DNA from: Marvinbryantia formatexigens DSM 14469
Lineage (GTDB): Bacteria; Bacillota; Clostridia; Lachnospirales; Lachnospiraceae
Assembly: GCF_025148285.1 (NCBI RefSeq)
Contig: NZ_CP102268.1
Span: 2,397,001 to 2,461,000, forward strand
Direction: 5' to 3'
DNA: 64,000 nucleotides
Under the pieces are notes generated by a model. It searched no databases and was not told the DNA's origin. It worked only from the letters and a program-made list of their open reading frames with translations. The position numbers and the translations under genes are program-made. Of the stretch, positions 1 to 7,968 are shown piece by piece (within the stretch, counting starts at the first letter, position 1; every line of letters begins with the position of its first letter).

Positions 1-1
1 G

Positions 2-634
2 CTGGTATGGGGATGCGGTTTTACGATGTTTTCCGTCATTATGGGACATCTGGGAAGCGATGCGGTCGCAGCTAATTCCATCGCGAATATTGTAAAAAAT
101 ATTATCGCCTGCTTCTGTCTTGGCATTGGGGCGGGGAGCGGGATTATTGTCGGAAACGAGCTGGGCAGAGGAAACCTGGAGAAGGCGAAGGAATACGGGC
201 GGAAGCTGTGCAGGATTGCGCTTGCGGCAGGGGCGCTGTCCGGAATCGTCCTTCTGGCGTTAAGCCCGGTGATCTTCCTGTTTGCGTCGAATTTAAGCCT
301 TTTGGCAAAGGAATATTTAAAAGGGATGCTGCTTATCTGCAGCTATTATCTGATTGGAAAATCCATCAATTCCACGGTGGTGGCGGGTATCTTCTGCGCC
401 GGGGGAGATACGAAATTCGGATTGTGCTGCGATGCGGTGACGATGTGGGTGATTATCATACCGGCCGGAGCAATAGCGGCGTTTGTGCTGAAGCTGCCGG
501 TTCTCTGGGTTTATTTCTGGCTGAATCTGGATGAATTTGTGAAGCTGCCGGCGGTTTATCATCATTATAAAAAATACAAATGGGTAAAAAATCTGACCGT
601 GGAAAACGCGGGAATGGACAGCGGACAGGAATAG
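2..634 (+). CDS. MATE family efflux transporter, C-terminal part
   Basis: The reading frame is already open at base 2, so the 5' end lies outside the window and about 210 C-terminal residues are present. The segment GIGAGSGIIVGNELGRGN followed by KAKEYGRK is typical of the second half of MATE (multi-antimicrobial extrusion) proteins, and several hydrophobic helices follow (for example IVLLALSPVIFLF and VIIIPAGAIAAFVL). Family members export cationic drugs or metabolites in exchange for Na+ or H+ at the cytoplasmic membrane. The substrate cannot be inferred. It ends 63 bp before the acetyltransferase gene on the same strand. Confidence 0.85.
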   Translation: MVWGCGFTMFSVIMGHLGSDAVAANSIANIVKNIIACFCLGIGAGSGIIVGNELGRGNLEKAKEYGRKLCRIALAAGALSGIVLLALSPVIFLFASNLSLLAKEYLKGMLLICSYYLIGKSINSTVVAGIFCAGGDTKFGLCCDAVTMWVIIIPAGAIAAFVLKLPVLWVYFWLNLDEFVKLPAVYHHYKKYKWVKNLTVENAGMDSGQE

Positions 635-697
635 CTATGTTTTTACATCCGCGCGAGAGCGGCGGAAAATCAAGTAGAAAGGAAAGGTGTAAAGAAA

Positions 698-1330
698 ATG
701 ACAAACAAAGAAAGAAGAGACAGACAGTTACCGTATATTTCTGACAATGAGGTTTTTGAGGAACAAAAACGGGCGCGGAGGCTGACGCAGGAGCTGAATA
801 CGGCGGACAGGTCCGATTTTGACAGAATCAGTGAAATTGTAAAGGAGCTTCTGGGAAAATCAGACGGGGCTTTTATCAATCCGCCGTTTTACTGCGATTA
901 CGGCACGCACATTGAAGTCGGAAAGAATTTTTTTGCAAATTATAATTGCACGATACTGGATGTGGCGAAGGTGATAATCGGGGACAACTGCCAGATGGCG
1001 CCGAATGTGGCAATTTATACGGCGGGGCATCCGGTGCATCCCGATACCCGCAATACTGCGTATGAATACGGAATAGAGGTAACGATTGGGGACAACGTCT
1101 GGATTGGCGGAAATACCGTTATCTGTCCGGGCGTGCATATCGGGAGCAATACGGTAATCGGAGCCGGAAGCGTAGTGACAAAGGACATTCCGGAATGGGT
1201 GATTGCGGCGGGCAATCCGTGCAGGGTTATCCGTAAAATCACGGAGGAGGACAGGAAATATTACTTCCGTGACCGTGCGTTTGATGAGGAAGCCTGGACG
1301 GAAGTTGAAAGGATACTTAACGAAAAGTAG
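698..1330 (+). CDS. Sugar O-acetyltransferase (maltose/galactoside acetyltransferase type)
   Basis: A 210-residue protein of the left-handed beta-helix (hexapeptide repeat) acetyltransferase family, the length usual for Maa/LacA. An N-terminal maltose-acetyltransferase-like helical segment (about residues 5-55) precedes hexapeptide repeats (about 60-185). The region has the family signature around FINPPFYCDYGTHIEVG and the repeats VTIGDNVWIGGNTVICPGV and IGAGSVVTKDIP, ending in the conserved AAGNPCRVIRKI. The catalytic histidine is probably in YTAGHPVHPDTR. It would transfer acetyl from acetyl-CoA to a sugar 6-OH in the cytosol. A GAAAGG ribosome-binding site precedes the ATG. It forms a tandem pair with the next gene. 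Confidence 0.9.
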   Translation: MTNKERRDRQLPYISDNEVFEEQKRARRLTQELNTADRSDFDRISEIVKELLGKSDGAFINPPFYCDYGTHIEVGKNFFANYNCTILDVAKVIIGDNCQMAPNVAIYTAGHPVHPDTRNTAYEYGIEVTIGDNVWIGGNTVICPGVHIGSNTVIGAGSVVTKDIPEWVIAAGNPCRVIRKITEEDRKYYFRDRAFDEEAWTEVERILNEK

Positions 1331-1343
1331 AGGAGAATATGCT

Positions 1344-1970
1344 ATGAACATGCATGAGAGAATCCGTGACGGAAAGTTGTTTACGGATATGTGCGAGGGG
1401 TTGCCGCAGGAACGGCTGCAGGGAAAGCGGTACATGAAGGAGTTTAATGACAGCGCGCCGGATGAACCGGAGAAAAGATGTGAGCTTATCGGCAGAATGC
1501 TGAAGCAGGGAAAAGGGATATGGATTGAGCCGCCGTTTTATTTCTGCTATGGAAGCCATATTGAAATCGGAGAGGGCTCATACCTTAATGTAAATTGCAA
1601 TTTTATCGACGATGGAATGATAACGGTCGGGAAAAAGGTGATGTTCGGTCCGGCGGTTACGATTGCCACGGTGGGGCATCCAATCTGCCCGGATATGAGG
1701 GAGTATATGTATGCCGCCCCGGTAAAGATAGCGGATAATTGCTGGATTGGTGCCGGTGCCGTGATATGTCCGGGCGTGACGATTGGGGAAAATTCGGTAA
1801 TCGGAGCCGGAAGTGTGGTAACGCATGATATACCCGCAAACTCCGTTGCGGCAGGAAATCCCTGCCGTGTTATCCGCCCGATTGAAGAACGGGACAGAAA
1901 ATATTATTTCCGGGACCGGGAAATTACGGAGGAGGATCTCCTGGAAGAGGCAGAACTGCGAAAAGGGTAA
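1344..1970 (+). CDS. Sugar O-acetyltransferase, second paralogue
   Basis: A 208-residue hexapeptide-repeat acetyltransferase starting 13 bp after the stop of the previous gene. I chose the ATG at 1344 because AGGAG lies just upstream and the family start MNMHERIRDGKLF follows. The upstream in-frame extension overlaps the previous gene and has no family similarity. It keeps the FYFCYGSHIEIG segment, the ATVGHPICPD histidine motif and the AAGNPCRVIRPI end. It is clearly related to its neighbour but diverged, so it is an old duplication. Both probably act on sugars or glycosides; the acceptors are unknown. Confidence 0.9.
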   Translation: MNMHERIRDGKLFTDMCEGLPQERLQGKRYMKEFNDSAPDEPEKRCELIGRMLKQGKGIWIEPPFYFCYGSHIEIGEGSYLNVNCNFIDDGMITVGKKVMFGPAVTIATVGHPICPDMREYMYAAPVKIADNCWIGAGAVICPGVTIGENSVIGAGSVVTHDIPANSVAAGNPCRVIRPIEERDRKYYFRDREITEEDLLEEAELRKG

Positions 1971-2048
1971 CATAATAAATTACAAAATTTATCATATGAA
2001 ATTCCGTATGGGGTAAAATAATGAAAACACCCAAAGGAGGAATTTTAT

Positions 2049-2891
2049 ATGGAGCACCAGATAACGGAAACGGATATTCGTGATTTTCAAAAATATCTTT
2101 ATGAAGAAGAATGCTGTGAAGGAACGATTAAAAAATATATCAGAGATGTGAGAAGCTTTCAGAGATGGGTTTTAAATCAGACAATCCAGAAGGAAACAGC
2201 CGCCAGATGGAAAAATCATCTGCTGGAAGCCGGTTATGTATCAACGACCATCAATTCTATGGTGTCGGCGGTCAATCGCTTTTTTGATTTTATGGGATGG
2301 ACAGAATGCCGGGTAAAGTTTTTACAGATTCAGCGAAGGGTATTCCGCGAGCAGACGAAAGAACTGAGTGAGAAAGAATATAAAAAGCTGCTGAGGGCGG
2401 CAGAGCGGAAAGGACAGGAGCGGCTGGAGCTTTTGATGGAGACGATTGGAAGCACCGGAATCCGCGTGTCGGAAACGACATATATTACGGTGGAAGCGGC
2501 GAAAACAGGGCGCGCGGAAATATCGCTGAAAAGAAAGGTGCGTGTGATTTTGCTGCCGAATAAATTATGCAGAAAGCTGCTGCGGTATGCCAGAAGACAA
2601 AATATTGCAGCCGGACCAATCTTTCTTACAAAAAGCGGAAGATGTCTTTCGCGCAGACAGATCTGGTATGAGATGAAACAGCTCTGCAAATCTGCGGGGG
2701 TAGAAGAGACGAAGGTATTTCCGCACAATCTGCGGCATTTGTTTGCAGTTATTTTTCATCGGGCGTGCAATGACCTGGTAAAGCTTGCGGATATACTTGG
2801 ACATAGCTCGATTGAGACAACCAGAATTTATCTGATTTCAACGGGAAAAGAACATGCGGCACAAATAGAAAAGCTTGGATTGGTTATTTGA
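2049..2891 (+). CDS. Tyrosine site-specific recombinase (XerC/D-like, likely DNA invertase of the adjacent switch)
   Basis: A 280-residue integrase-family recombinase with a near-perfect ribosome-binding site (AAAGGAGG). Residues 1-90 form the SAM-like core-binding domain; residues about 105-280 form the catalytic domain. All expected catalytic residues are visible: R139 (in GIRVSE), H226 and R229 (in HNLRH), H252 (in LGHSS) and the nucleophile Y261 (in RIYL). There is no arm-binding domain, as in small invertases such as FimB/FimE or RecV. The stop codon overlaps the left inverted repeat at 2890-2914, so inversion would not alter the protein. Position and type make it the obvious candidate for flipping the 2890-3211 segment. 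Direct action on that site is inference. Confidence 0.9.
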   Translation: MEHQITETDIRDFQKYLYEEECCEGTIKKYIRDVRSFQRWVLNQTIQKETAARWKNHLLEAGYVSTTINSMVSAVNRFFDFMGWTECRVKFLQIQRRVFREQTKELSEKEYKKLLRAAERKGQERLELLMETIGSTGIRVSETTYITVEAAKTGRAEISLKRKVRVILLPNKLCRKLLRYARRQNIAAGPIFLTKSGRCLSRRQIWYEMKQLCKSAGVEETKVFPHNLRHLFAVIFHRACNDLVKLADILGHSSIETTRIYLISTGKEHAAQIEKLGLVI

Positions 2892-2914
2892 CGAAATCTA
2901 TATTTTGTCTATTG
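2890..2914 (+). repeat. Left inverted repeat of the invertible segment
   Basis: gacgaaatctatattttgtc (2890-2909) is the exact reverse complement of 3192-3211. After one mismatched base, four more inner bases match, giving 24 of 25. Its first two bases are the last two of the recombinase stop codon. Confidence 0.9.
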
Positions 2915-2953
2915 GATTCATCACGAAATGATAGTCTACATATAATCATCTAC

Positions 2954-2983
2954 ATTATAGCATATGGCATAATAGAAGTGCAA
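2954..2983 (-). promoter_or_regulatory. Promoter inside the invertible segment (faces left)
   Basis: On the minus strand TTGCAC (2983-2978), an 18-bp spacer and TATAAT (2959-2954) form a strong sigma-A promoter. The spacer ends in TGC, giving an extended -10. Transcription would start near 2947 and run through the left repeat into the 3' end of the recombinase gene as antisense RNA. After inversion it would face the surface-protein gene. Confidence 0.75.
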
Positions 2984-3036
2984 GGCAAATTTTTGCTTTA
3001 AGTGGAAGTCTTTTGAAAAAACGGACATAAAAATAA

Positions 3037-3080
3037 AGGGCATAGACGCTGTTTAAAGACAGTTTTATCTTTTATGCCCT
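3037..3080 (-). terminator. Hairpin with T-rich tail on the minus strand, inside the invertible segment
   Basis: The arms agggcata (3037-3044) and tatgccct (3073-3080) pair perfectly, with an inner ctgt/acag stem. On the minus strand the hairpin is followed by TTTATTTTTAT. In the inverted state this terminator would face right and lie upstream of the promoter, blocking read-through from the recombinase. Confidence 0.5.
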
Positions 3081-3097
3081 GATATAGTAAAAAATGA

Positions 3098-3126
3098 GGT
3101 GGAATCGAACGGATTCCATCTTTTTT
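3098..3126 (+). terminator. Intrinsic terminator inside the invertible segment
   Basis: A nine-pair stem (ggtggaatc with gattccatc, one G-T pair) is followed by six T residues on the plus strand. The minus strand also has a T run after the stem, so it may work both ways. In the present orientation it would stop read-through from the recombinase into the surface-protein gene. Confidence 0.7.
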
Positions 3127-3186
3127 AATGCAAAAATCTACTCAGATTATGACTAAAAGAAAAACGATACACCGTGAGCAGACTGA

Positions 3187-3211
3187 CAATGGACAAAATA
3201 TAGATTTCGTC
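3187..3211 (-). repeat. Right inverted repeat of the invertible segment
   Basis: Exact inverted partner (gacaaaatatagatttcgtc at 3192-3211) of the left repeat, with the matching inner bases caat at 3187-3190. No similarity continues outside base 3211. Confidence 0.9.
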
Positions 3212-3363
3212 TAAAAAGGTCTGAATTTGTCCGAAAAGAAAGCTTCGGAGGGGAGATGGTGAACAGGAGTAGTAACCGTCGGGTGTGGATATTGAGCACA
3301 TACATGGTGCAGGCTTGTAGACTGCCTTGAAAAGTCTAAATAAAAAAGAAGGGAAAAGGGAAA
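3212..3363 (+). promoter_or_regulatory. Fixed leader region before the surface-protein gene
   Basis: The 152 bp between the right inverted repeat and the ATG would be the constant 5' untranslated region in the ON state. It contains short complementary stretches (agact/agtct and aggc/gcct around 3313-3340). No promoter hexamer pair and no known riboswitch class were recognised. Confidence 0.4.
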
Positions 3364-6300
3364 ATGAAGAAACAGAAAAGAAAATTGATGGCTGTTGTAC
3401 TTGCGGTCATGATGCTCTTTACGGTAATGCCTTCAGAGATATTTGCGGTGGAAGAGCCTTATGCGTCTGATGAGAATGTGATATTGACGGAAACCCAGTC
3501 AGAAAACACAGACGTGACAGAAAGTGAAACAGAAGAGGTGACGGAACAAATAGACGGACAGCACGAAGGGCTGGCGATGATGGAACCGGAAATGGTGTAT
3601 GAAGGTGATTCTATACTGGAGAAAGGTCCGGAAGTGATGGAGCCGGAAGAGCCAGTCAGCACGGCTGTTATGGCAGACGAACCGGTTGCTTATGCGAATG
3701 ATTATATTGAGAAACGGGTAGGAGAAACTGGCTTTTCTATACAGCGCCCGTCTGTCTCTTATACTTGTCCAAGATGCGGGGGCGTTTTGGTAGAACTGAT
3801 ACCGGACAGAAACGAATATGGAAATTTACAGTATAGTCTGTCTGATAATACAATACTTGGAAACTGCAACTTTGCTGTAGCTACCTATAGTGATGGATAT
3901 CCATGTCTGCGATTTGATTTTACAGCAGTAAAGCCAGGTACGACAACCGTTACACTGACATATCAGTATACTTATGGATATTACGGGGAAACCGGGAATT
4001 GTGGAAATTGCGGTAAAGCAGTTCAAGTACCAGCCAATTATAACTGGCAGACTGGAAGAGCAACCTTCACAGTCTATGTACCTGGCAGACAGTACACAGT
4101 GACTTATACTGACGGTGTGGAGAACGAAGAAATTTTTACGGACCAGGTATATACGGTTACGGAAGGCACGACTACTCCGGAATTTGAAGGAACGCCGGTT
4201 CGCAAGGGATTTACCTTTGAAGGATGGGCTCCGAAAGTAGCGGAAACGGTTACAGGTGATGCTACTTATACTGCGGTATGGAAGGCGCAGGAGACAAAGC
4301 CGGAATGGGATAAACTGACCATTACAAAGACGGCAAATAAGACAAATGCGAAGCCGGGCGAAGAAGTTACTTACACGCTTACTGTAACGAATAATACTGG
4401 AAAGGACTTGACGGGAATTACTGTTTCAGAAAAGCTGGATGGTAATCTGACTTTTGTTAGTGCAAATCCAGAGGGTGTATATGATTCGGTAACTGGTGTC
4501 TGGACGATTGCTTCTCTGGCAAATGGAGCGTCTTCTATACTGACGATTACGGTAAAGGTAAACGATGGTGTGGAGGATGGAACAGTTATTTCGAATAAAG
4601 CGCAGATTACAGATGCAAAAGCAGGTCCGGATGGTCTGCCAGATGATGTAAATCTGAGCGATGAGGAAAACATAACCGTAAAAACGGAAAAATTGCCTGT
4701 TACATTAACTGTAGAAAAGGTGTTTGACGGAATTGTAGCCACACAGATTCCGGCAAATTTTGCACTTAATTACACGATAACACCGGATGATGGAAGCGAT
4801 GCTCTGGAAGGAAAGCTTATAGCGGCAGATGCAGAATGGGAAACGGACGCCGAAGGAAATCCGATGCTCAAGTGGACTATTACCGGATTTTATAGTGGAG
4901 GAAACGGTACTCTTATAGGAAATAGCTGTGTATTCACAGAGGAAAATGCAGAGCTTGAAGGTTATAAGTTGACAACGACAGGACTGGAATTTAAGCTTGG
5001 AGATTCTATTTCGAGCGCAACAAGAAGGATTACGAATACTTATGAGAAAAATACGAATCCGCCTGTTGAAGAAACCGATTGGAGCGGTCTTTCTATTACG
5101 AAAAGTGTGGCTCCCTCCGGTACAGTAAAACCGGGTGATACGGTTACTTATATAATCCAGGTGAAAAATGATACCGGGAAGAAACTGACCAACATCTTAG
5201 TTTCGGAAAAATTGGATGAGAATCTTGTTTTCATCAAGGCTTCATTCTATGGAAAGTATGCTATAGCAAAGGGAACCTGGACGATTCCTGCACTGGAAAA
5301 TGGTGCTGAGGCAGCTTTGACGATTACTGCAATGGTAAAGGCAGATGTAGCAGACAAGACAGTTATTAAGAACACAGCTACAGTCACAGATGCTGAAGCG
5401 GAAGATGGAGAGATGCCGGCGACCAGCAGACCGAGTGCCGGAGCAGATGTGACGGTAGACAATCCGGAACCGGTCATACCGACAGAGTGGGGCAAGCTTT
5501 CCATCAGTAAGACGGTAGACCCGACAGGTACAGTAAAGCCGGATGATACGGTTACTTATACAATCCGGGTGAAAAATAATACAGGAAAGAAGCTGACTAA
5601 CATAGTAGTTTCTGAGAAGCTGGATGAGAATCTTGTTTTTGGCAGTGCGGTGGGCAATGGACAATATGATGTAGTAAACGGAATCTGGCCAATTAATGAA
5701 CTGGAAAATGGTGCTGAGGCAACCATGACGATTAAGGCAATAGTAAAAGCAGATGTGGCGGACAAGACAGTTATTAAGAATACTGCCGCAGTCACAGATG
5801 CTGAAGCGGATGACGGAAAGATTCCGGCGACCAGCAGACCGAGTGCCGGAGCTGACGTGACGGTAGACAACCCGGCACCGGAGACCCACAAGTATATGCT
5901 GACGTACGATGCAAACGGAGGAACAGGCGCACCGGAAGCGGAGACAAAAGAGAGCACGGAAACTTCTGCAACCTTTATAATTTCAGAGGTACAGCCGGTA
6001 AGAGACGGCTATACGTTCCTTGGGTGGTCTACTTCGGCTTCCGGAACGGTAAACGTTGGAGCAACCATTACGATTTATGCGGATACGACTATTTATGCAG
6101 TATGGCAGAAAGACCCGGAACCGGTCGTACCGACAGACTGGAGCAGGCTTTCCATCAGTAAGACGGTAAATCCGACAGGAAATGTGAAGCCGGGCGAAAC
6201 AATTATTTATACAATCCAGGTGAAAAATGATACCGGAAAGAGACTGACTAATATTGTAGTTTCTGAAAAACTGGATGAGAATCTTGTTTTTGTCAGTGCT

Positions 6301-6984
6301 GCAGGTAACGGACAGTATGATATGGTGCAGGGAACCTGGACGATTACTGCCCTGCCGGATGGGGAAGCGGCTTCTATTGAAATCAGGACGACGCTGAATG
6401 AGAATGTGGCAGATGGTACAGTAATTAAGAATATTGTTACGATTACGAATGCTTCTGCAGACGATGGAAATCTGCCGGATGGAAAGAATCCGGAGGCGGG
6501 CACGGAAATTACTGTTAAGCAGCCGGAAACGGAAAGCGAGAGCGAATCAGAAACAGAAAGTGAATCGGAAACGGAAAGCGAGAGCGAGTCAGAAACAGAA
6601 AGTGAGACTGAATCTGAATCAGAAACTGAGACAGAGACAGAAACGGAGCCGATGACAGAACCGATAACGGAGCCGACGACAGAGACAGAAACGGAGCCGA
6701 TGACAGAGACGGAAACGGAACCGGTGACAGAAACAGAGACGGAAACCGAGACTGAGACGGAAACGGAAACAGAAAAAGCAGATAAGCCGAGTGGTTCGAA
6801 CAGTCAGAACAATCAGGGGAATACGTCAAACCAGAATGCAAATCAAAATGCAAATGCGAATCAAAAAACACCGCAAACGGGAGACAGCACGAATAGTATT
6901 CTGTGGATGATGCTTCTTATAGCGGCAGGCTGTGTACTTCTTGTGATGACTGTTTCAGGAAGAAAGAGAAGCGAGAAACGTTAG
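3364..6984 (+). CDS. Large cell-wall-anchored repeat protein (DUF11 and InlB-type repeats, TPQTG sorting motif)
   Basis: A 1206-residue exported protein. Residues 1-29 are a signal peptide (KKQKRK, hydrophobic core, FAVEE). A Cys-rich segment with CPRCGG (about 138) and CGNCGK (about 217) may bind zinc. An InlB B-repeat (GFTFEGW) lies near 280, with a second one (GYTFLGW) near 880. Four DUF11-type beta-sandwich repeats, each with a KPG-TVTYTI-V-N-TGK core, lie at about 315-440, 575-700, 710-835 and 920-1055. A prealbumin-like domain lies between the first two. A Ser/Glu/Thr-rich stalk (about 1058-1140) and an Asn/Gln-rich stretch lead to TPQTG (1169-1173), a membrane helix and RKRSEKR. Sortase would link it to peptidoglycan. 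Repeats 2 and 3 are very similar at DNA level. It sits directly downstream of the invertible segment; an adhesin role is inference. Confidence 0.9.
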   Translation: MKKQKRKLMAVVLAVMMLFTVMPSEIFAVEEPYASDENVILTETQSENTDVTESETEEVTEQIDGQHEGLAMMEPEMVYEGDSILEKGPEVMEPEEPVSTAVMADEPVAYANDYIEKRVGETGFSIQRPSVSYTCPRCGGVLVELIPDRNEYGNLQYSLSDNTILGNCNFAVATYSDGYPCLRFDFTAVKPGTTTVTLTYQYTYGYYGETGNCGNCGKAVQVPANYNWQTGRATFTVYVPGRQYTVTYTDGVENEEIFTDQVYTVTEGTTTPEFEGTPVRKGFTFEGWAPKVAETVTGDATYTAVWKAQETKPEWDKLTITKTANKTNAKPGEEVTYTLTVTNNTGKDLTGITVSEKLDGNLTFVSANPEGVYDSVTGVWTIASLANGASSILTITVKVNDGVEDGTVISNKAQITDAKAGPDGLPDDVNLSDEENITVKTEKLPVTLTVEKVFDGIVATQIPANFALNYTITPDDGSDALEGKLIAADAEWETDAEGNPMLKWTITGFYSGGNGTLIGNSCVFTEENAELEGYKLTTTGLEFKLGDSISSATRRITNTYEKNTNPPVEETDWSGLSITKSVAPSGTVKPGDTVTYIIQVKNDTGKKLTNILVSEKLDENLVFIKASFYGKYAIAKGTWTIPALENGAEAALTITAMVKADVADKTVIKNTATVTDAEAEDGEMPATSRPSAGADVTVDNPEPVIPTEWGKLSISKTVDPTGTVKPDDTVTYTIRVKNNTGKKLTNIVVSEKLDENLVFGSAVGNGQYDVVNGIWPINELENGAEATMTIKAIVKADVADKTVIKNTAAVTDAEADDGKIPATSRPSAGADVTVDNPAPETHKYMLTYDANGGTGAPEAETKESTETSATFIISEVQPVRDGYTFLGWSTSASGTVNVGATITIYADTTIYAVWQKDPEPVVPTDWSRLSISKTVNPTGNVKPGETIIYTIQVKNDTGKRLTNIVVSEKLDENLVFVSAAGNGQYDMVQGTWTITALPDGEAASIEIRTTLNENVADGTVIKNIVTITNASADDGNLPDGKNPEAGTEITVKQPETESESESETESESETESESESETESETESESETETETETEPMTEPITEPTTETETEPMTETETEPVTETETETETETETETEKADKPSGSNSQNNQGNTSNQNANQNANANQKTPQTGDSTNSILWMMLLIAAGCVLLVMTVSGRKRSEKR

Positions 6985-6985
6985 A

Positions 6986-7933
6986 ATGGCAGGAAAAAGC
7001 AGTGACTTGACTGGAAAGCGATTTGGCAGACTGTGCGTTCTGGAAAAAACAGACGAGCGGTGGAGCGGTTATATTGTGTGGAAATGTGTGTGCGACTGCG
7101 GGAATGAAATACTTGCAGACACCAGACGGCTGAAGCGCGGAACAATCAGAGATTGTGGATGTAGTTCCAGACATTCGGCAAATGGCGGGAAAAAGGCGGA
7201 AGACCTTACCGGACAGCGCTTTGGAAATCTGACCGTGATTTCCAGAGCGGAAAACCAGAAGAAACGCGTTTGCTGGAAGTGTCGCTGTGACTGCGGAAAC
7301 GAAAAGATTATAGCGGCACGGAAATTAAAAGCGGGAACGGCTCAAAGCTGCGGCTGCCAGGACATGGGATTCAGACATGCAAAGCTGGACCTGGCGGGAC
7401 AACGTTTTGGAAGGCTGACGGTTTTATATCCGACAGATGAAAAAAACAAAAAATTGTCTCTGTACTGGCATTGCCGCTGCACCTGTGGAAACGAACTTGA
7501 TGTATCGCGCGATGCACTGCTTAGCGGTGCGAAGAAAAGCTGCGGCTGTCTGCAGCAGGAAGCATGGGATGGCATCAAGAATCAACTGACACGAGTGGAC
7601 GGTACTTGTATTGAATGGCTGGAAAAAAGGAAATACCGCTGTGACAATACGAGTGGATTCCGCGGTGTCAACAGAATGAAACAGGGCGGATACCGGGTAA
7701 CAATCGGTTTCAAAGGAAAACGGTTTTATATAGGAAAATACCGTTCTTTCCAGGAAGCCGTACAGGCAAGACTGGAGGCAGAAGAGCTGGTTCATGAAGG
7801 ATTTGTAAAACGGTACCGGTTATGGCAGCAGAAAGCAGCGCAGGACGCCGAATGGGGAACACAAAATCCGCTTATATTTGAAGTGGAAAGAAAAAACGGT
7901 AACTTGCACATTATATCAAATATCAATTCATAA
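6986..7933 (+). CDS. AP2-domain protein with three zinc-ribbon-like repeats
   Basis: A 315-residue protein whose ATG lies one base after the stop of the surface-protein gene, so the two are almost certainly co-transcribed. Three N-terminal repeats (about residues 7-60, 72-125, 133-190) each start with DLTG-RFG-L-V and contain W-C-CDCGN and a closing CGC, suggesting one zinc site per repeat. Residues about 215-275 (SGFRGVNRMKQGGYRVTI...YIGKYRSFQEA) form an AP2/ERF-type DNA-binding domain. Such proteins occur in phages and mobile elements, often with homing endonucleases, but no HNH motif is visible here. It may be a DNA-binding regulator that switches on and off with the surface protein. The target is unknown. 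Confidence 0.75.
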   Translation: MAGKSSDLTGKRFGRLCVLEKTDERWSGYIVWKCVCDCGNEILADTRRLKRGTIRDCGCSSRHSANGGKKAEDLTGQRFGNLTVISRAENQKKRVCWKCRCDCGNEKIIAARKLKAGTAQSCGCQDMGFRHAKLDLAGQRFGRLTVLYPTDEKNKKLSLYWHCRCTCGNELDVSRDALLSGAKKSCGCLQQEAWDGIKNQLTRVDGTCIEWLEKRKYRCDNTSGFRGVNRMKQGGYRVTIGFKGKRFYIGKYRSFQEAVQARLEAEELVHEGFVKRYRLWQQKAAQDAEWGTQNPLIFEVERKNGNLHIISNINS

Positions 7934-7937
7934 TTTT

Positions 7938-7968
7938 GGCGGGGCATTCAAAGCCCCGCCGATTTATT
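7938..7968 (+). terminator. Terminator between convergent genes
   Basis: A perfect eight-pair GC stem, ggcggggc/gccccgcc (7938-7960), followed by the modestly T-rich gatttatt. It separates the plus-strand AP2 gene from the minus-strand gene ending at 7964. Confidence 0.65.

Larger units (their letters stand above)
2890..3211. promoter_or_regulatory. Putative invertible promoter segment (phase-variation switch, OFF orientation)
   Basis: A 322-bp non-coding segment bounded by perfect 20-bp inverted repeats. It lies between a tyrosine recombinase gene and a large surface-protein gene. It holds one strong promoter pointing left, away from the surface protein, and two intrinsic-terminator-like hairpins. 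Flipping the segment would turn the promoter toward the gene at 3364 and place the predicted transcript start near base 3154, about 210 nt upstream of the ATG. Family knowledge: recombinase-driven promoter inversion controls surface proteins in Clostridioides difficile and many gut anaerobes. The orientation in other cells of the population cannot be seen here. Confidence 0.8.

Noticed and set aside
5242-5889. Minus-strand frame with repeated Cys-rich segments
   Set aside because: The repetition comes from the DUF11 repeats of the surface-protein gene on the plus strand.
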